From the NCBI GenBank assembly GCA_013399115.1, contig VXAA01006474.1:269010-333009 (forward strand): a DNA stretch of 64,000 nt. Reading direction: 5' to 3'. The notes beneath the pieces were generated by a model. That model made no database searches. It was given only the letters and a program-made list of their open reading frames with translations, and was not told where the DNA came from. Source of the stretch: Anseranas semipalmata (taxonomy: Eukaryota; Chordata; Aves; Anseriformes; Anseranatidae). How positions within the stretch are numbered: position 1 is the stretch's first letter; every line of letters begins with the position of its first letter. This document shows, one piece after another, positions 27,671 through 39,760 of this stretch. The translations under genes were made by a program, and so were the position numbers.

Positions 27671-28082
27671 TGTATGGTGTGGTGGAGAAAATAGTAGGAT
27701 ACAGCTGAGGAGGATTAAATCTTTTTAAAAGTGCATTTTGTAAAATCTAGGGCATGGACAAAGATTTGTCAGATTTTGCTTGAGTCAGCCCGCATCTGCA
27801 ACGAGAAACAGTAGGTCTGCAGACAGGCTATGGCTTTTGTCACGTCCAGGGGAATCCACTGAATCTTGGCCTTCATTTAGGATTCCCTCCTGATGAGCAA
27901 ATTCCCATGACCGCTTTTGAAGCTTTAAAAGCTTTGGTTTTGTTTTAAAAGGCCTCTGAGCATAGGCAATGTTTTCATAGGCATTTAGAAACAAAAAACT
28001 GAGCTTTTAAACCTTCAAACGTCGCTGTGGGTATTCACTTCACTTCTCAGCAGATCAAGTCTGAGATAACACCTGCAAGAAG

Positions 28083-28174
28083 TGTGTGTATGTGCGTGTG
28101 GATTTTGTGAAAATCGTGATGCACGATCTCTACTGACCCACAAACGTGACAGTGTGTGTGCGTGTGTATACATC
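28083..28174. repeat. Two TG-rich microsatellites
   Basis: Imperfect (TG)n tracts at about 28083-28101 and 28152-28170 separated by unique sequence. Confidence 0.75.
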
Positions 28175-29850
28175 TTATTGTTATGTTTCACTACTATTCA
28201 TTTTTAAGAGCAAACTATGATTTTGGTTCTGTGGAATGACTGATGTGGGTAAGCCTATTTTGTTTTTAGATTGTTTTCGTTTCTTCTCCCAATATATCCT
28301 CTGATGCAAACACTAACGAATAGTCTTCAGAACAGAATGAGTGAAAGTCCCCGATTCTATTTCATTATCCAAAGGTTGTGTTTTATTTTTGTTTTGTTTT
28401 GTTTTGCTTCAGCCTTACTTTTTTCTTCTAACACTACTTGTGCAATAAAAGGCAATGTTCTGTAAGTAGATGGGTCACAGCCTATCTATACCCAGATATG
28501 TGGTTTTCTCATTAGAAGTAATATGCAACAGAAACAAGTGGACAAATAACAGAAATATTCATTTGCACTGCTTTTCAACTACACTTCTCTGCATCTTAAA
28601 TACCATAGGTGATTTTTTTTTTTTCATATTTTGGGGGGAAGGGTAAAGGGATTGTTAGAATTAAGAGTAGATGCTAAACGAAGATATTAACATTGCTTTT
28701 CTCCTGTCCTGTGCTGTTCTCAAAACACCTGTTAAAACAAATATGCACATATTTTGGGATTGATGATACTAACTGGCAAACTTGGCACCAAATAACCTGC
28801 TGAAACTAAAATGTTGATGCAGAACATGTGCTTAAATTAACAGTCCATAACCCTGTTTTCAGAACATTGAAATACCTACCCCAAGGAAAGCTCATAAAAC
28901 TAAGGTCTTTAAAGTTCGTAGATTAGACCTGTGAAGCTGCAGTCATTTTTAAGAATGTGTGTCTTCATTGACTCCCATTAATTCAAGATGGCCAAGTGTA
29001 TGAAATAAGAGATGTGAAAGTACTGAAGGGGATTTTTTGGAAGTGTGCTTTCCGAAGGTTCAGTGGCTAAGGGAATGAGCAGAAAAAGGATGCCTGGAAA
29101 GGCAAGCAATCTGCATTTGGAAGGACTACATATTGCAGACAGTTCTGAAAGAATCTCAGCTCAGTTTCTGAGGGTATTTAATTGAGCTTTTTACAACACA
29201 TAATGCTTAATTCTTCTAGAAATTACCAGTGCCCTTAAGATTCTATTGCTTAGGATTAGAGTGAGTAATTTGGAATATCTCTAGCCATGTTTCCCCATGT
29301 GTAATATTCCAGCCATGTCCATCTTACTTTACTGTTAAATATATAATTTATAACTAGATAACAATCCTGATAAGCTTGTTTGAATCCATTCTAGAAAGAA
29401 ATTGTTTTGTATTGCGTGTGATAGCTTCAAGCTGCTTTATAGTAACTGTCCTCAACAAGGAAGGAATTTTTGTTATATTATTCATCTGGAGGCACTAGAA
29501 ATTAAAAAGCTGAGCTACTATAGCAACTAGGACCTATTTTTTGAAGTGTTCCTGGAGAAATAAACTTTCTGCACCAGGCAAACCTGAATTTGTAATAAAT
29601 GCATGAACTCATATCATTTTTCTTTTTGCACTTGTCCGCACAGGGTGCGTGTTTGTTTGTTTCTTTAAAATAGAAGAAATTAGAATAGGATATACTAAAC
29701 TGAACAGGATTTTCTTCATAAAATTTTTCTGGCTGCCCAGCTTTTCTGACAAATTGTTCGCTATCTTCCATTTCACCGAATGTGTGCTTTTTTTTGCCTC
29801 CAGACTATATACTTTACTGTTATACACTTTGGAATATGGTACTTTTATTT

Positions 29851-29878
29851 CTCTCTCTCTTTTTTTTTTTTTTTTTTT
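29851..29878. repeat. CT then T19 low-complexity tract
   Basis: (CT)5 followed by a T run, a pyrimidine tract on the + strand. Confidence 0.9.
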
Positions 29879-30686
29879 CCTTCTTCTGGAATAAAGCAGA
29901 AGCATCTTCTTGTGCAGAGTAATGTGACAGAAAATAGAATACTTCAGCAGTGAATTGGTGAGGGCGGGGGGGCGGACTGTTTTTTCTCAGTGTTCCTTAC
30001 AGTTTTCTGATAGTTGAACAAAACTCTGGGGGGAAAAAAACAAGTTTCTCTTAACAAGGAAATTATTTAGAAGTGCAACGTGTTTACATATCTCAATGAG
30101 AACAATGCATTGTTAGCTGTGACTGCATGCGTCACATGATGCAACCTTTTGACAACTGAGTGTCTGCTGGAGACATCTGTGAAGGGGTGACCTTTCGCCC
30201 GAAGGAAGAATGCTCTGAAGGTGGGGAATGCAGTTATCTGTCCTGGCTCACCACGCGCGGAGGCTGCCCACTGCCACCCTCGCGCCTGCCTGGTTCCGTA
30301 GCTCTTCAAATACAGATCGGGTGAGCCGAAACTTAGAAGACTGTCCTGAAAAAAATACAAAAAGGCAACTTGCTTTTACCGTGTTGGGAAAGCAGAGGTT
30401 AAGCCAGGGGCCTCAGACAGTGTGAGATCAGAATGAGACCCTTAACCTTTATGTAGTCTCATTAACTAATAAGTCACCTGAACAAGAACTGCTAATGTCT
30501 GACGTGCCTGCAACTCCCTCAGATCATTTACTTCTGTCGATGACTTGTTACCAGTGTTCTGGAAGCGAGTATATATGCAGCACGTTACCCTTCAGACAAG
30601 CAGGTTCAAGTTATAAATTGCAGTATGCAGACACAGGAGGTACCGGCCTTTTCTTTTTCAGGCGGTGGGAAAGGGAAGGAGGAGGA

Positions 30687-30704
30687 GGGCTGGGGTGGGT
30701 TGGG
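30687..30704 (+). other. Compact G-quadruplex candidate
   Basis: G runs at 30687-30689, 30692-30695, 30697-30699 and 30702-30704 have spacers of 2, 1 and 2 nt. Such short loops favour a stable parallel quadruplex. Further GGG at 30667-30669 and 30673-30675. It lies in the intron, so also in the pre-mRNA. Confidence 0.6.
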
Positions 30705-31043
30705 TTGAGGAAGAAACAATAATAATAAGATACATTGGTCTAAAAACATTCTCAGTATTTCTGATTTACGTAGAAAAGAAAAACTGGCTGTAATTTGAGA
30801 AACTTTCTGTTGTCATGCATTTTTATTCGCAAGCTTTGATTTCCTAGTACAGGTGACTCTGAACAGCAACAACATGTTGGCAATTGCTTCTTCTTGTAGT
30901 GTTATACTGTGCTGCTCTGTTTACAGTGGTCACTCATGGACAGCCACCAGCTGCCTGTTGGTCAACAAGGACCCACATCCCACTTGTTGTAGGTGAAGTG
31001 GTGGTTTCTTGTCTCAAGTGGTTGTAGTGCTTTCTGCATGTGA

Positions 31044-31079
31044 TTTTTTTTTTTATTTAAGTTAAAAAAAAAAAAAAAA
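31044..31079. repeat. T11 ... A16 inverted homopolymers
   Basis: A T run (31044-31054) and an A run (31064-31079) separated by 9 nt could pair as a hairpin. No adjoining recognisable SINE or pseudogene. Confidence 0.85.
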
Positions 31080-32159
31080 GCTAGTATAAGAATTTTTGGC
31101 TGCTAAAACAAAGCAGCAAATATTCCTTCGCAAAAGGTGGAGCAGCTTGAAGAAAACAGGTTACTCCCCCCACAACACCCTTTAGTCCCACAGAACAACT
31201 GCATGCTTCAGCATGGATTTCTCTGCTAGTTGGATCCCAGGAGGCCTTATTGAGTGCAGCACCGCTCAGGGAGTTGCAGCTGTATAAAGTGGGGGGAAAA
31301 ATGTAGTTTGTACGAATTGTTCTTTACCTTGGTTTGGGTTCAGAATGGCAGCTGCACTCCGACTTTGTGTGTGACAGCACAAAGGACAGCAAAAGTGAAA
31401 AGCAAGTCAGCAAGTAGAGAGACAAAAGCAACGATCAGCTAATACAGCTCCACATGGCCTAACTAATTTATGAGAAAAAAACTGTTCTGTTCATTGGATC
31501 AGCACTCTGAGGAGGCAGGTGGAATTGTAGGAAGTTTTCATTGAGTCTCCTGAGCAAGTAAGGAAGCCACTAGAGATTCTTCTCAGTTTGAACTTTATCA
31601 GGGTCTACGCTTAATCAATATGGTATTGGAAAAAGAATTAATTACTAAAGCAGAATAAAACAGCTGCATTTTAAACTAAGGATCCATCAATTCAGTAATC
31701 TTCCAGTTACAGGCTAGGTGCCGTGAGGATCATTTTGACTCCATGTAATGAGGAACTGAGGGAGTTTCCTCATGAACAGGCTGGGAATTCACATTAGCCT
31801 ATTTCAGCTATTTGTCATCAGTACAACTCATTTCTCCCCTTCTGAATTACAATTTGTATTTGATATACTGTCAAACCCACAAAATTCCCATATTCATGGA
31901 ACTGAAAGCATTAATGCGGAAATCATTGTCACCATGAGAAAAAGTCTTAACCTTCCTGAGCCTCTTTATTCTATAGGCTGCGGCTTGAGTGGTTTCATGC
32001 CGGACATACCTCTATTGTGTTCATTGTGAGGGTCAGGGACCTGCCTGTTGAAGAAGCAGTAATTTGAACACAGCCTGTAAATGTTTCATCTGTAATTTCC
32101 ATAATGGTGAATTTCAAGGAGGGCTGAGAAGGGTTATGGGAGATGAATTAGGTTTTTAG

Positions 32160-32930
32160 TGAGCTCATTAGGAAGCCAAACAGAGTTTAGACAGCAAGGC
32201 GGTGAGTGTGGCTGTAATCAGTTCTGCTCGCTTTGTTCTCTGCCTTCGGGACATTTTTTGAAAACTTCATGGCAGGGGCTGATGAGAATATACTGAGCAG
32301 AGGCTGCAATCTGATGGTTGACTTGTTGATTTGTAAACCTCTTAATTCATTTTTTGTTCAATTTAATCTTTTCTTTCTTAAGGAAAATTAGTTGAATGTT
32401 AGCCCTCTTTGCACTATTCACCTCTTAAATTATGCTCATTTTGAGGAGCTTGTTATGCCTGAATAAACATGAAATGACTTGGCATTTTCCCATAAGAGGC
32501 ACACCCATTTTAATACCATGTATTTACCATTCCTGGAAATGTCTCATTAACTTCTGAAAATCTGTGAGCATGATATTTTTGGGCTACTGTAACACACCTC
32601 TTGGCAGTCACAGAAGGCAGTTTGGTTAATGCCTCATAATATCCATTTTTATTCTCAACATGAAGAAAGACTCTCTATAGAAAATTGATGCAGTTTGCTC
32701 TGCTAATTTTCATGCTCATTCCAATTAATTTAACATGACCCAGATTTTCTTCCTCGGGCTCATCCTGACTAATTAGTAAGGCAACACCTAGAACAAGTTC
32801 TGTTTAATAACATTGAGGAACACTAGTTGTGAGTGATTTTGATGCTAATAAAGATATTCACTGATGGGACAGATATTTGATGTCAATTATGGTATGTAAT
32901 TTAGAAGTCCCAATGTGCTGGATAGAGTAT
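32160..32930. other. Repeat-free homeobox-site-rich block, candidate conserved enhancer
   Basis: About 770 bp without homopolymers over 7 nt or repeats. TAAT cores are dense: CCAATTAATTTAACATG near 32721, CTGACTAATTAGTAAGG near 32765 (containing palindromic CTAATTAG), GATGCTAATAAAG near 32840, and CTCTTAATTC near 32339. No sustained open frame. This texture is typical of developmental enhancers in TALE gene introns, but no comparison could be run. Confidence 0.38.
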
Positions 32931-35900
32931 AGGAAGGCTGGCAAATCACTGTGGGAAATAATTTTTTTTTTTTTTAAGACTTCCAAAGCACCTAGCTGTC
33001 CTCAGAGACCAATTAGTTTATTTTTTTGGTGCAACTAGTAGTATTGTCAACTAATTCCACAGTAATAGATGGGGTGGTGCTGCTAAGGAAGCACAATCTG
33101 TGAAGCACCAACATCTAAGGTCCAGGCCTGTGTTATTTACCGAACCTTATCACATAAGGGAAAAGCAATCATGGGTATCAGAAAGCAGCACTGGTTGAGG
33201 AGAAGAGGGTGGCCTGCTCACCTCCTTGATTTAGCTTCTCATTTGTTTTCTTTGTCCAGATGAATGAATTTGGTAACGAATAACTGGGGTTTAAAAAGAG
33301 GCCTCATTAATGCTTCATAAATGAATTATGGATGCTGCTATTTCTTATTTCAGAAAAATGGCCCCAGATCTGCACTTCATGTGATAATTCTGTCTTCCAC
33401 TCTGCGAGCCAGGGAGAAGTTATCTGCATCAAAACATGCAGGGCTAGTGCTTATGTAAGTGTCCTCACTGCAGAGCCTGGCAGTACGCACGGGTCCTGAT
33501 CCCTCAGAGCACTTTGCCTCATCCTGGGAAAGCTGACTAGCTTTTTGTATGTTGTCCACACTCCCAGCACCACAGAGCATGCAGCAGGTGATGAGGGAGC
33601 TCCAAAGAGCGTTTTATCATTGTGTTCATTGGAAATAGAAACAGGAAAGGCCAAATCCTGGTTTTTATGTCTCTCAGAACAAGTTGCCATTTATGCCACA
33701 GGAATCAGATATGAATAAAGAATGGATGACAATGCTATTAATATTTCGGAATTTTGATCAGCCACAGATACAAAAACCTGTGTGGTCTCTTTACTGAAGT
33801 TGCAGCATTAAGATCTGCTTTAGCTCCTAGTAATGTACATGAAAATACTGCTCTTTAGCTGAAGCAGAGAAGAAGTCAGGTGTCCTTGTGCATCTATTTT
33901 GATCACAAGTACTTATGTCCAAGAAATTGCATTCTAATGGAGTGCTTAGGGATGTAAAGGAAGCATGTTCTGTGGCATTTTAACTCTTTAAGATATGCAT
34001 TTTGAGGTGAACATGAATTAGTAAACATAAGAACCATACTCAAATTTTAAAAAATGTAGTGCTTAAATGAGCACAGGAGTGCATTGACATGTTTGTCTTA
34101 AAAGCAGTAATATATAATATCCACTTATTGAAGAACCAATTGCTATAAAAAGGAATTTTGTGTATTACTTTTAAAGCAGTTTTCATTGAAAGCTGTGTTC
34201 CTTCCTTGTTTAAGCACTTTTGAAAATCCTTATCCCTAAAAGTTTGCTGAAGGTCATTTCTTTGTGAGCCAGTAACAGAAAAGGGAATAGAATATCTTGT
34301 GTTAGATAATGCTCCAATGCTATTAGCATCTCAGTCCTTAGCTGCTGCATAATTCTGTGGTAAGTTTTAAAAGCTGACATAGTAAAACACAGGTAGAAAT
34401 TGCAAAGGGGGGGCTGATGTCTTTGAGGCAAATCTTAATTGCCAAAATCCTATTTGCTTTTTTTTTTTCGAGCCCTCTCATTGGATCATTTCACAGAGTT
34501 TTTAAGAGGAAGGGGAGAAGGCGAGAGACTATGTGAAGTTTATTCTAGTACATAATGCATTTAAACACTGTAGTTTCCAGCTTGATGCCACTAACCAACT
34601 GAGAAACTGTTCTTGTGAACAGTCTTGCAGTAAAGAGTCAGAGATGACCACGTCTATGGTGATTCCTAACTGGTGTCAGAACATGACAATTCCTTGTTCT
34701 GGGTCAGTGGTGAATTCCTCACTCAAATGGTGCAAAGTCAGCCAGTTCTTAATTTTTTATCTCCTCAAGAGTGCATTCAGTGACTTTATCACTGAGAAGA
34801 ATGACTCCCCTGCCTAGTGTGATCAAGATCTGGAAATGTGCTGCCTCAGCACATTTAGCCTAGACTGCTGCTTGATTGGTGGGGCTTAGATTTGATCTTA
34901 TGGCATATGTGTCAGTTCTCTAATGGGCCGGGTGAACAGCCTGTCCAGGGGGAAACACAGCTTTAGCCATCTGAACCTGAATCTGGAAGAGAAGTCTTGT
35001 AATTTGCCAGTTTTTTTGTTTGGGGATCTCTTCATATAGCCAACCCTATCTCTTCTGATGGGGAGTGGAGTGAGGGCAGTTCTCTGGAGCCCAGCCTGTT
35101 CCCCAGGAAGAGCTCAGTGGCACAGGTCAGTCTAGGAGGACTTTGTAGGCACTGCATGTTTGTCTTTGGCCATGTTTTCTGCTGCAGTGAAAGAAATGAA
35201 ATTTTAGGCTTATGAACAGAAAAGCAAAGCATCAGGTGTCAGAGTGGGTGTCTGTGCTTTTTAGTTTTGTGCTGTGAACTTCTAAGCAAATAGTGTTATA
35301 GCAAGTCGGTGCCCTGTGGTTTTGCTATTTTTCTGCTTCTTTGTTTTGTAAATCCATTTCTTCGAAATTTTTGTAAAAAGCTTTTCCCAGTGTTTCTACA
35401 AAATTTTGTTCCTCTGTCACTTCTTTTGATTACTTAAAGAAGGTCCAAACCATCCTGTGGGACAGGCTGGATGTGGAGACAGGAGAAGGCCATGGCCTTC
35501 CCTTCTTGTTACCTTGTTTTTTTTATCATACTATCACGAAACAATCCTGTATAACTCTAAGCTAGGAGAAAATATGTTGCTTGTAAGCCTGTCTGATATC
35601 ATAAAGATTTTTTTTTCTGTCAGCCAGTTGAAATCTTCTGACCAGAATTCACATGACTGTGTGCTTCCTTCCCTTTTCAGTTTGAGGCATTTGGGTATTC
35701 TTAGCTTTATCTTCCCTCATGGCTGAAGCCAGATTCTAAGAAACTAGCAGGGACTGACTAGGTGCTTGCTCTTATTATCTGTACATGTCTACTGATTTCA
35801 AAAGGCAGAGTGTTTCAGACCATTCCAGTAATCACTTTTAAGCATCCAATACATATTGCAGATGAGACACACATGGCTTACACTTTACCTATCAGGCTTC

Positions 35901-36941
35901 TTGCAGGACAAGAACCCTGAAAAAATGTTCACCGAAAGTAAACGTGGGCAGATCCAAAGCACACAGTTGTCAGCCAGGACATTATTCACCAGATTCAGTG
36001 AGCACTGGATCAAGCCCTTTGCTGTTAAGTACGAAATAGCATACTACTTATAAACAGTATGTTTCCAAATACTTAACAAACACACTATATTTAAAGTATG
36101 GGTTTTAGCTTAAACCTACGAAAGCAGACTGTCAGTGTGCCAACGTAACCCTTCACATTCTGGCATTTTCCAGACTGCCAGCCAAATGAACACTTTAGGA
36201 GGAGGTGCATATATATGTCCGCAGCACCCAGCGGGTTAATCCACCCTACTGTGCATAGGTGTTGGAGCTCTCATGGTATGTAAGATTTGCCAAGTTTGGA
36301 GTTGTTTTGTATTCTTTATTTTTTTTTTTTTTGGACCATGCAATCACAGTAAGCATCTTTTTTTTGGTGCTGTTCAGGTGTTGGTGAATGCATAGTAAGA
36401 CAGTACTCTTTATTTGTGTTTTATGTAAAATACACATTTGTGTACATTTTGTCACATGGAAAAGCTTTCATGGTTCATTTTGACATTTTCTATCAAAACA
36501 TCTTTTTTTTTTTTTAGAGTATTCAGTCATCCTTCATTTTTCTGTTATAAATCTTCTGATAGACCAATGTGCGTTTTGGACTTGTGGCCTAACAAAATGT
36601 CCTTATTAATAACTGAAGCTTTTAAATTAGTGTCTCTCAGGAAAAAATGTCTGCTACATTTCTAGTCCTAACTTTTTCTTTTTTTTTGGAAATGAAGAAT
36701 TGCTATGAATGTGTACTTGCACGTAATGTTTCAGCTGGCACATTTTTGTAGCTAAATAACCCTGAAAAGGGAGGTTTTAAATGTGAACAGTACACAGACA
36801 CTTGCTGTATTAGTGGGCATCAGTTTAAGTGATGTCTCCTAAACAAGCTGTTGTGTTCAACTGCATGTTGTCTAAGGGGAACCGGAGACATTAAAATACA
36901 TCACAGTTTGTAACTGTTTAACAGCTGTATGGAAAATTGAG

Positions 36942-36967
36942 ATTTCCTTTAAAAAATAAAAGGAAAT
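36942..36967. other. Perfect 9-bp hairpin
   Basis: ATTTCCTTT at 36942-36950 and AAAGGAAAT at 36959-36967 are perfectly inverted around an 8-nt A-rich loop. Probably chance in A+T-rich DNA. Confidence 0.5.
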
Positions 36968-37215
36968 TTTTATTCCTAAAGAAATTACATTAAATTTTTA
37001 ATGAAGAAGAACAGTACAGGATGTTAGCAATCATCAACTTTTAAGTTTTCCACATTCTGTTACTGTTAAATATACACAACAACTGCAAAATGTTAAAGGC
37101 TAAATATTGATAAGATAATATTGAACTTAATTAGTTAACTTCAACTGCAGGTAGAATTTTAATTGAGCTTAGCTTTTTTGCCCACATTTGATATTAGTAT
37201 AATGACAAAAATAGC

Positions 37216-37245
37216 AGGGTAACAAATAACAGGATAACAAATAAG
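37216..37245. repeat. 15-nt tandem duplication
   Basis: AGGGTAACAAATAAC is followed directly by AGGATAACAAATAAG, 13 of 15 identical. Confidence 0.75.
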
Positions 37246-39347
37246 AAATAGTACTTAAAATCAAGTGTAGCTTTTTAATTTATACCAACTTTGGTATAGT
37301 TGATTGAGGGAACTAAAACAATATCCCAGTTACTCCAGCAGGGATAGAGATGAAGAACTAAAAAAAGAAATGGTCTCTTAAAGAAGATGTGCTTTAGGCA
37401 GAGAAAAAAAAAAAAAAAGTTTTTTGTCTCCTGATTTCTTTAATGACTTGTTATTGTTGTCTCAGCTGTAACCAGAGTCTGCAGCTGGTATTCCTAACAG
37501 AATTACTATGAGAATGCTAAAAATATTTCTCTAAAAATATATAGAAAAGTGATTGGAAAAGAACAGCATTTAGACTGCACCACAAGGACATTTTTTCTGA
37601 CAGTGTTTAGTAAGATGAAAAAATTAAGCAGAGTAACAGCTATTTACATTCACACTGCAAAGTAATTACTGAAGCAGACAAAATACTTAAACCTAATTTA
37701 ATAATGCTTTTCTTCAGCCTAGGTGCCAAAAGCTGTGTGTAAATTTCACAACTTGTGCTGGGAGGTGGGGGGGGAAATTAAGTTAAAACCACATAGAAAC
37801 AAGTGCATTGAGCACTTTCCCTTTTGTGAGGTACAAAGTGAGTTTCACTTTTAAACAGAAGAGCATCATAAATCAGCAGAAACCACAAGTTTTAATGAGT
37901 AGGTCTCTTCTGGAATTGTGCAGTGCTTGCAATTCTGTTTGAACAAGACAAGGATCTGGTCTTGCACTCCTTACTCAGGCAAAACTGCCACCGACATTAA
38001 TGATAATTTCGCTTGAACAGAACAAAGTGCTTGATGGCACTTATGCCAGCATGAGGGATGTGAGATTGGGATAAACATGCAAAGAAGTACAACTTCAATG
38101 GCTATGCCTTTGACTTCTCAAGCTAGCATTTCCTCCAACTGCTAGGATCTTAATTCTAACATTTGCTGGTTCAGAGATTAACATTTAGCATTCTGGGAAA
38201 GACTTTCTGGACTTCAGTAACCTGATCGGTACGGTATCCTTTTGGTCTCTGCCTCTTTCTGGTTCTTTGTATTGCAGGGCAGATGATAGTATCTGGCACA
38301 TTCCTTGGATGACTTGAAGATAGCAGCCTTCTGTGTTTGGGGCTGAAAGATTGTGAACTCTGTGTTAGCAGAAATGCCACACTGGGGAGGTGAATAGAAC
38401 ATTAAAAAAGCTTTAGCTTTTAGGTACTGCAGTGCAAGCAGAGTTGAATTTGAGAGCTGGGACTTAAGTGGACATTTGTCCCTGCTTTCTTCCTTAATAA
38501 AATCTGAGTGTTAACTGTGGATAAGGGCATTTGAGAGATCACTAAAAATGAATCATTGAGTGCCCAGAAGAGCTTTATTATGATATACTATGGAGAACTT
38601 CAGAATATACCATGTACTTTTTATGTGCTTATCAGATGCATGTGTGAGTTACTATTACAAAGGAAATTTTGTCCTTTGCTGCAGAAGCAAAATAATTCAC
38701 TGAATTAAAATGGCAAAATAAAACTCATCAAAAACTGGATCTGTGTGGTCCTTTCTGACACTGTGTTCCCATCTAATTTTCTTCTGCCCCATGAAAGGCT
38801 ACTGAGCAAAATACACGAGCTCCAACCAGCCACATTTGTTGTGCTGTGTTGTATGTGTGTGTGTAATCTATTTTGAAAAACCCCAACACAAATACTAAAT
38901 CTGGAAAAAATCTCAGTGCGGAAATACTGACTGGCCAAACTGAGTAAACAAAATAAAGAAATTTAAAAGATCCCCAGACTGACATCAGGTTCCAGGACTG
39001 AGTCCTTGTAGGTAGATTCATGGAAGGTCTCTCGGCTTGGTTTGTTTGCCCCAGTGGCAGTTAGGCTGAAGGAGTTATTTTGTTCCTGAAGTTCCACGTG
39101 GGTGTTGCCACTGCCCGGTTAACCAGTGTGAACATAGCGTGGAAAATAAATTATTTAAACTATACAGTTATTACTAACTTGCCAGCTCCAGAGAAACAAA
39201 TGCAGCCGCATTTACATATGTGTCCATCTGTCTGTTTTTACACTTTATGTCTTCAGCCAGTGGGTGAAATTGTTTTAATCCAAGCTGCAGTCTGATTTTT
39301 TTTTCTGATTTTTTGTTGTTGTTGTTTTCTTTTTGCTTCTGATATTT

Positions 39348-39362
39348 GTGTGTGTGTGTGTT
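39348..39362. repeat. TG microsatellite
   Basis: (TG)7 preceded at 39314-39327 by (TTG)n. Simple sequence. Confidence 0.85.
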
Positions 39363-39539
39363 ATTTGTAGATGGACATGCATATTCCCAACAGCAGCTAG
39401 TTCTTAATTGTTCTTCTAAGTAACCTAATCTAGCTGGCCATGGTAGTTTTAACTGGAGTAAGCAGCAGAGTTCTCCGTGGATAATTTTCGTTAGTTAGCA
39501 GATTGTTACCATCTCAATGTTGCTGAAATCCCTAATCTC

Positions 39540-39760
39540 AGGTCAGCGTGAAGCTGCAGTGGTTACAATCCTGTTGCCTGATGCAGTGTGAATGGAAGTG
39601 CTTTCTGTCAGAAACATGTGGTCTCTTCAGTGGAGAGCCTGCGTAAATCCTGTGTAAATAGAGGGAGGCTAACAAAGGATGAGCCCCTGCAGCTCAGAGC
39701 ATTTCGAGCCATTTGGAGGCTGAATTTGCTAAATGCTGCTTATACCGCCTGAAAAGTTGA
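39540..39760. other. Unique, higher-complexity intronic block
   Basis: Contains GTCAGCGTGAAGCTGCAG, TTCTGTCAGAAACATGTGG (with an inverted TTCTG/CAGAA) and GCTGCTTATACCGCCTG. No repeat or coding signature. Candidate conserved element with low certainty. Confidence 0.22.
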
